Positions 40,542 to 40,590 of a stretch of 40,590 bases of DNA are shown here, in pieces (within the stretch, counting starts at the first letter, position 1; each line of letters opens with the position of its first letter). This stretch comes from CAZGDB01 sp964524705. Its GTDB lineage: Bacteria > Pseudomonadota > Gammaproteobacteria > Berkiellales > Berkiellaceae. The translations under genes were made by a program, and so were the position numbers. The notes beneath the pieces were generated by a model. The model made no database searches and was not told where the DNA came from. It saw nothing but the letters and a program-made list of their open reading frames with translations. The stretch lies in assembly GCA_964524705.1 (NCBI GenBank), contig CAZGDB010000016.1, positions 1 through 40,590 of the forward strand. Direction: 5' to 3'.

Positions 40542-40590
40542 CTTTCTAGCTATCTCGCGACACAATAATCCTCTTATTATTAGAAAAATA

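Overview
The window looks like chromosome from a host-associated gammaproteobacterium of moderate-to-low GC. The conserved blocks are gammaproteobacterial: gltA next to sdhCDAB-sucABCD, yciB-scpA-scpB-rluB, ubiG-gph-yciK, gyrA, and cmk-rpsA-lapB. Three large ankyrin-type genes, one with an F-box, sit inside these blocks, as expected for an intracellular bacterium such as a member of the Legionellales. That lineage call is inference; no rRNA gene is present to fix it.

Layout. 1-3009: the end of alanine dehydrogenase (ald), a D-Ala-D-Ala dipeptidase (ddpX) and citrate synthase (gltA). 3151-7074: two eukaryotic-like genes (F-box plus ankyrin; ankyrin) between gltA and sdhC, which are usually neighbours. 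7168-16498: a TCA operon, sdhCDAB then sucABCD, closed by a good terminator. 16592-21441: a decayed accessory island holding a tandem pair of unknown paralogues (one with an internal UGA), a truncated AAA ATPase with three in-frame UGA codons, two HEPN/HepT-like genes (one frameshifted at a UGA, one 5'-degraded), an intact DUF4143-type ATPase, a 49-bp direct repeat and several inverted repeats. 21468-27650: bolA-like and yciB on the minus strand, then scpA, scpB, a 969-aa ankyrin-type protein and rluB. 27675-30456: minus-strand ubiG, gph, a squalene/phytoene-synthase-like gene and a yciK-like dehydrogenase, all overlapping. 30571-36946: gyrA, cmk, rpsA, lapB. 36931-40541: envelope polysaccharide genes (WecA/WbpL-like transferase, WbpM-like dehydratase crossed by a 10-N assembly gap, galU), overlapping lapB and each other.

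The core genes run the TCA cycle from citrate to fumarate, plus DNA topology, chromosome segregation, ubiquinone, ribosome and LPS functions. The most notable points are: (1) ankyrin/F-box genes wedged into two conserved operon neighbourhoods; (2) an island in which every internal stop is UGA while the frames stay mostly intact; (3) an inverted repeat whose right arm supplies the -35 box of an ATPase promoter; (4) HEPN genes with no visible nucleotidyltransferase partner; (5) a SucB that lacks most of its E3-binding domain.
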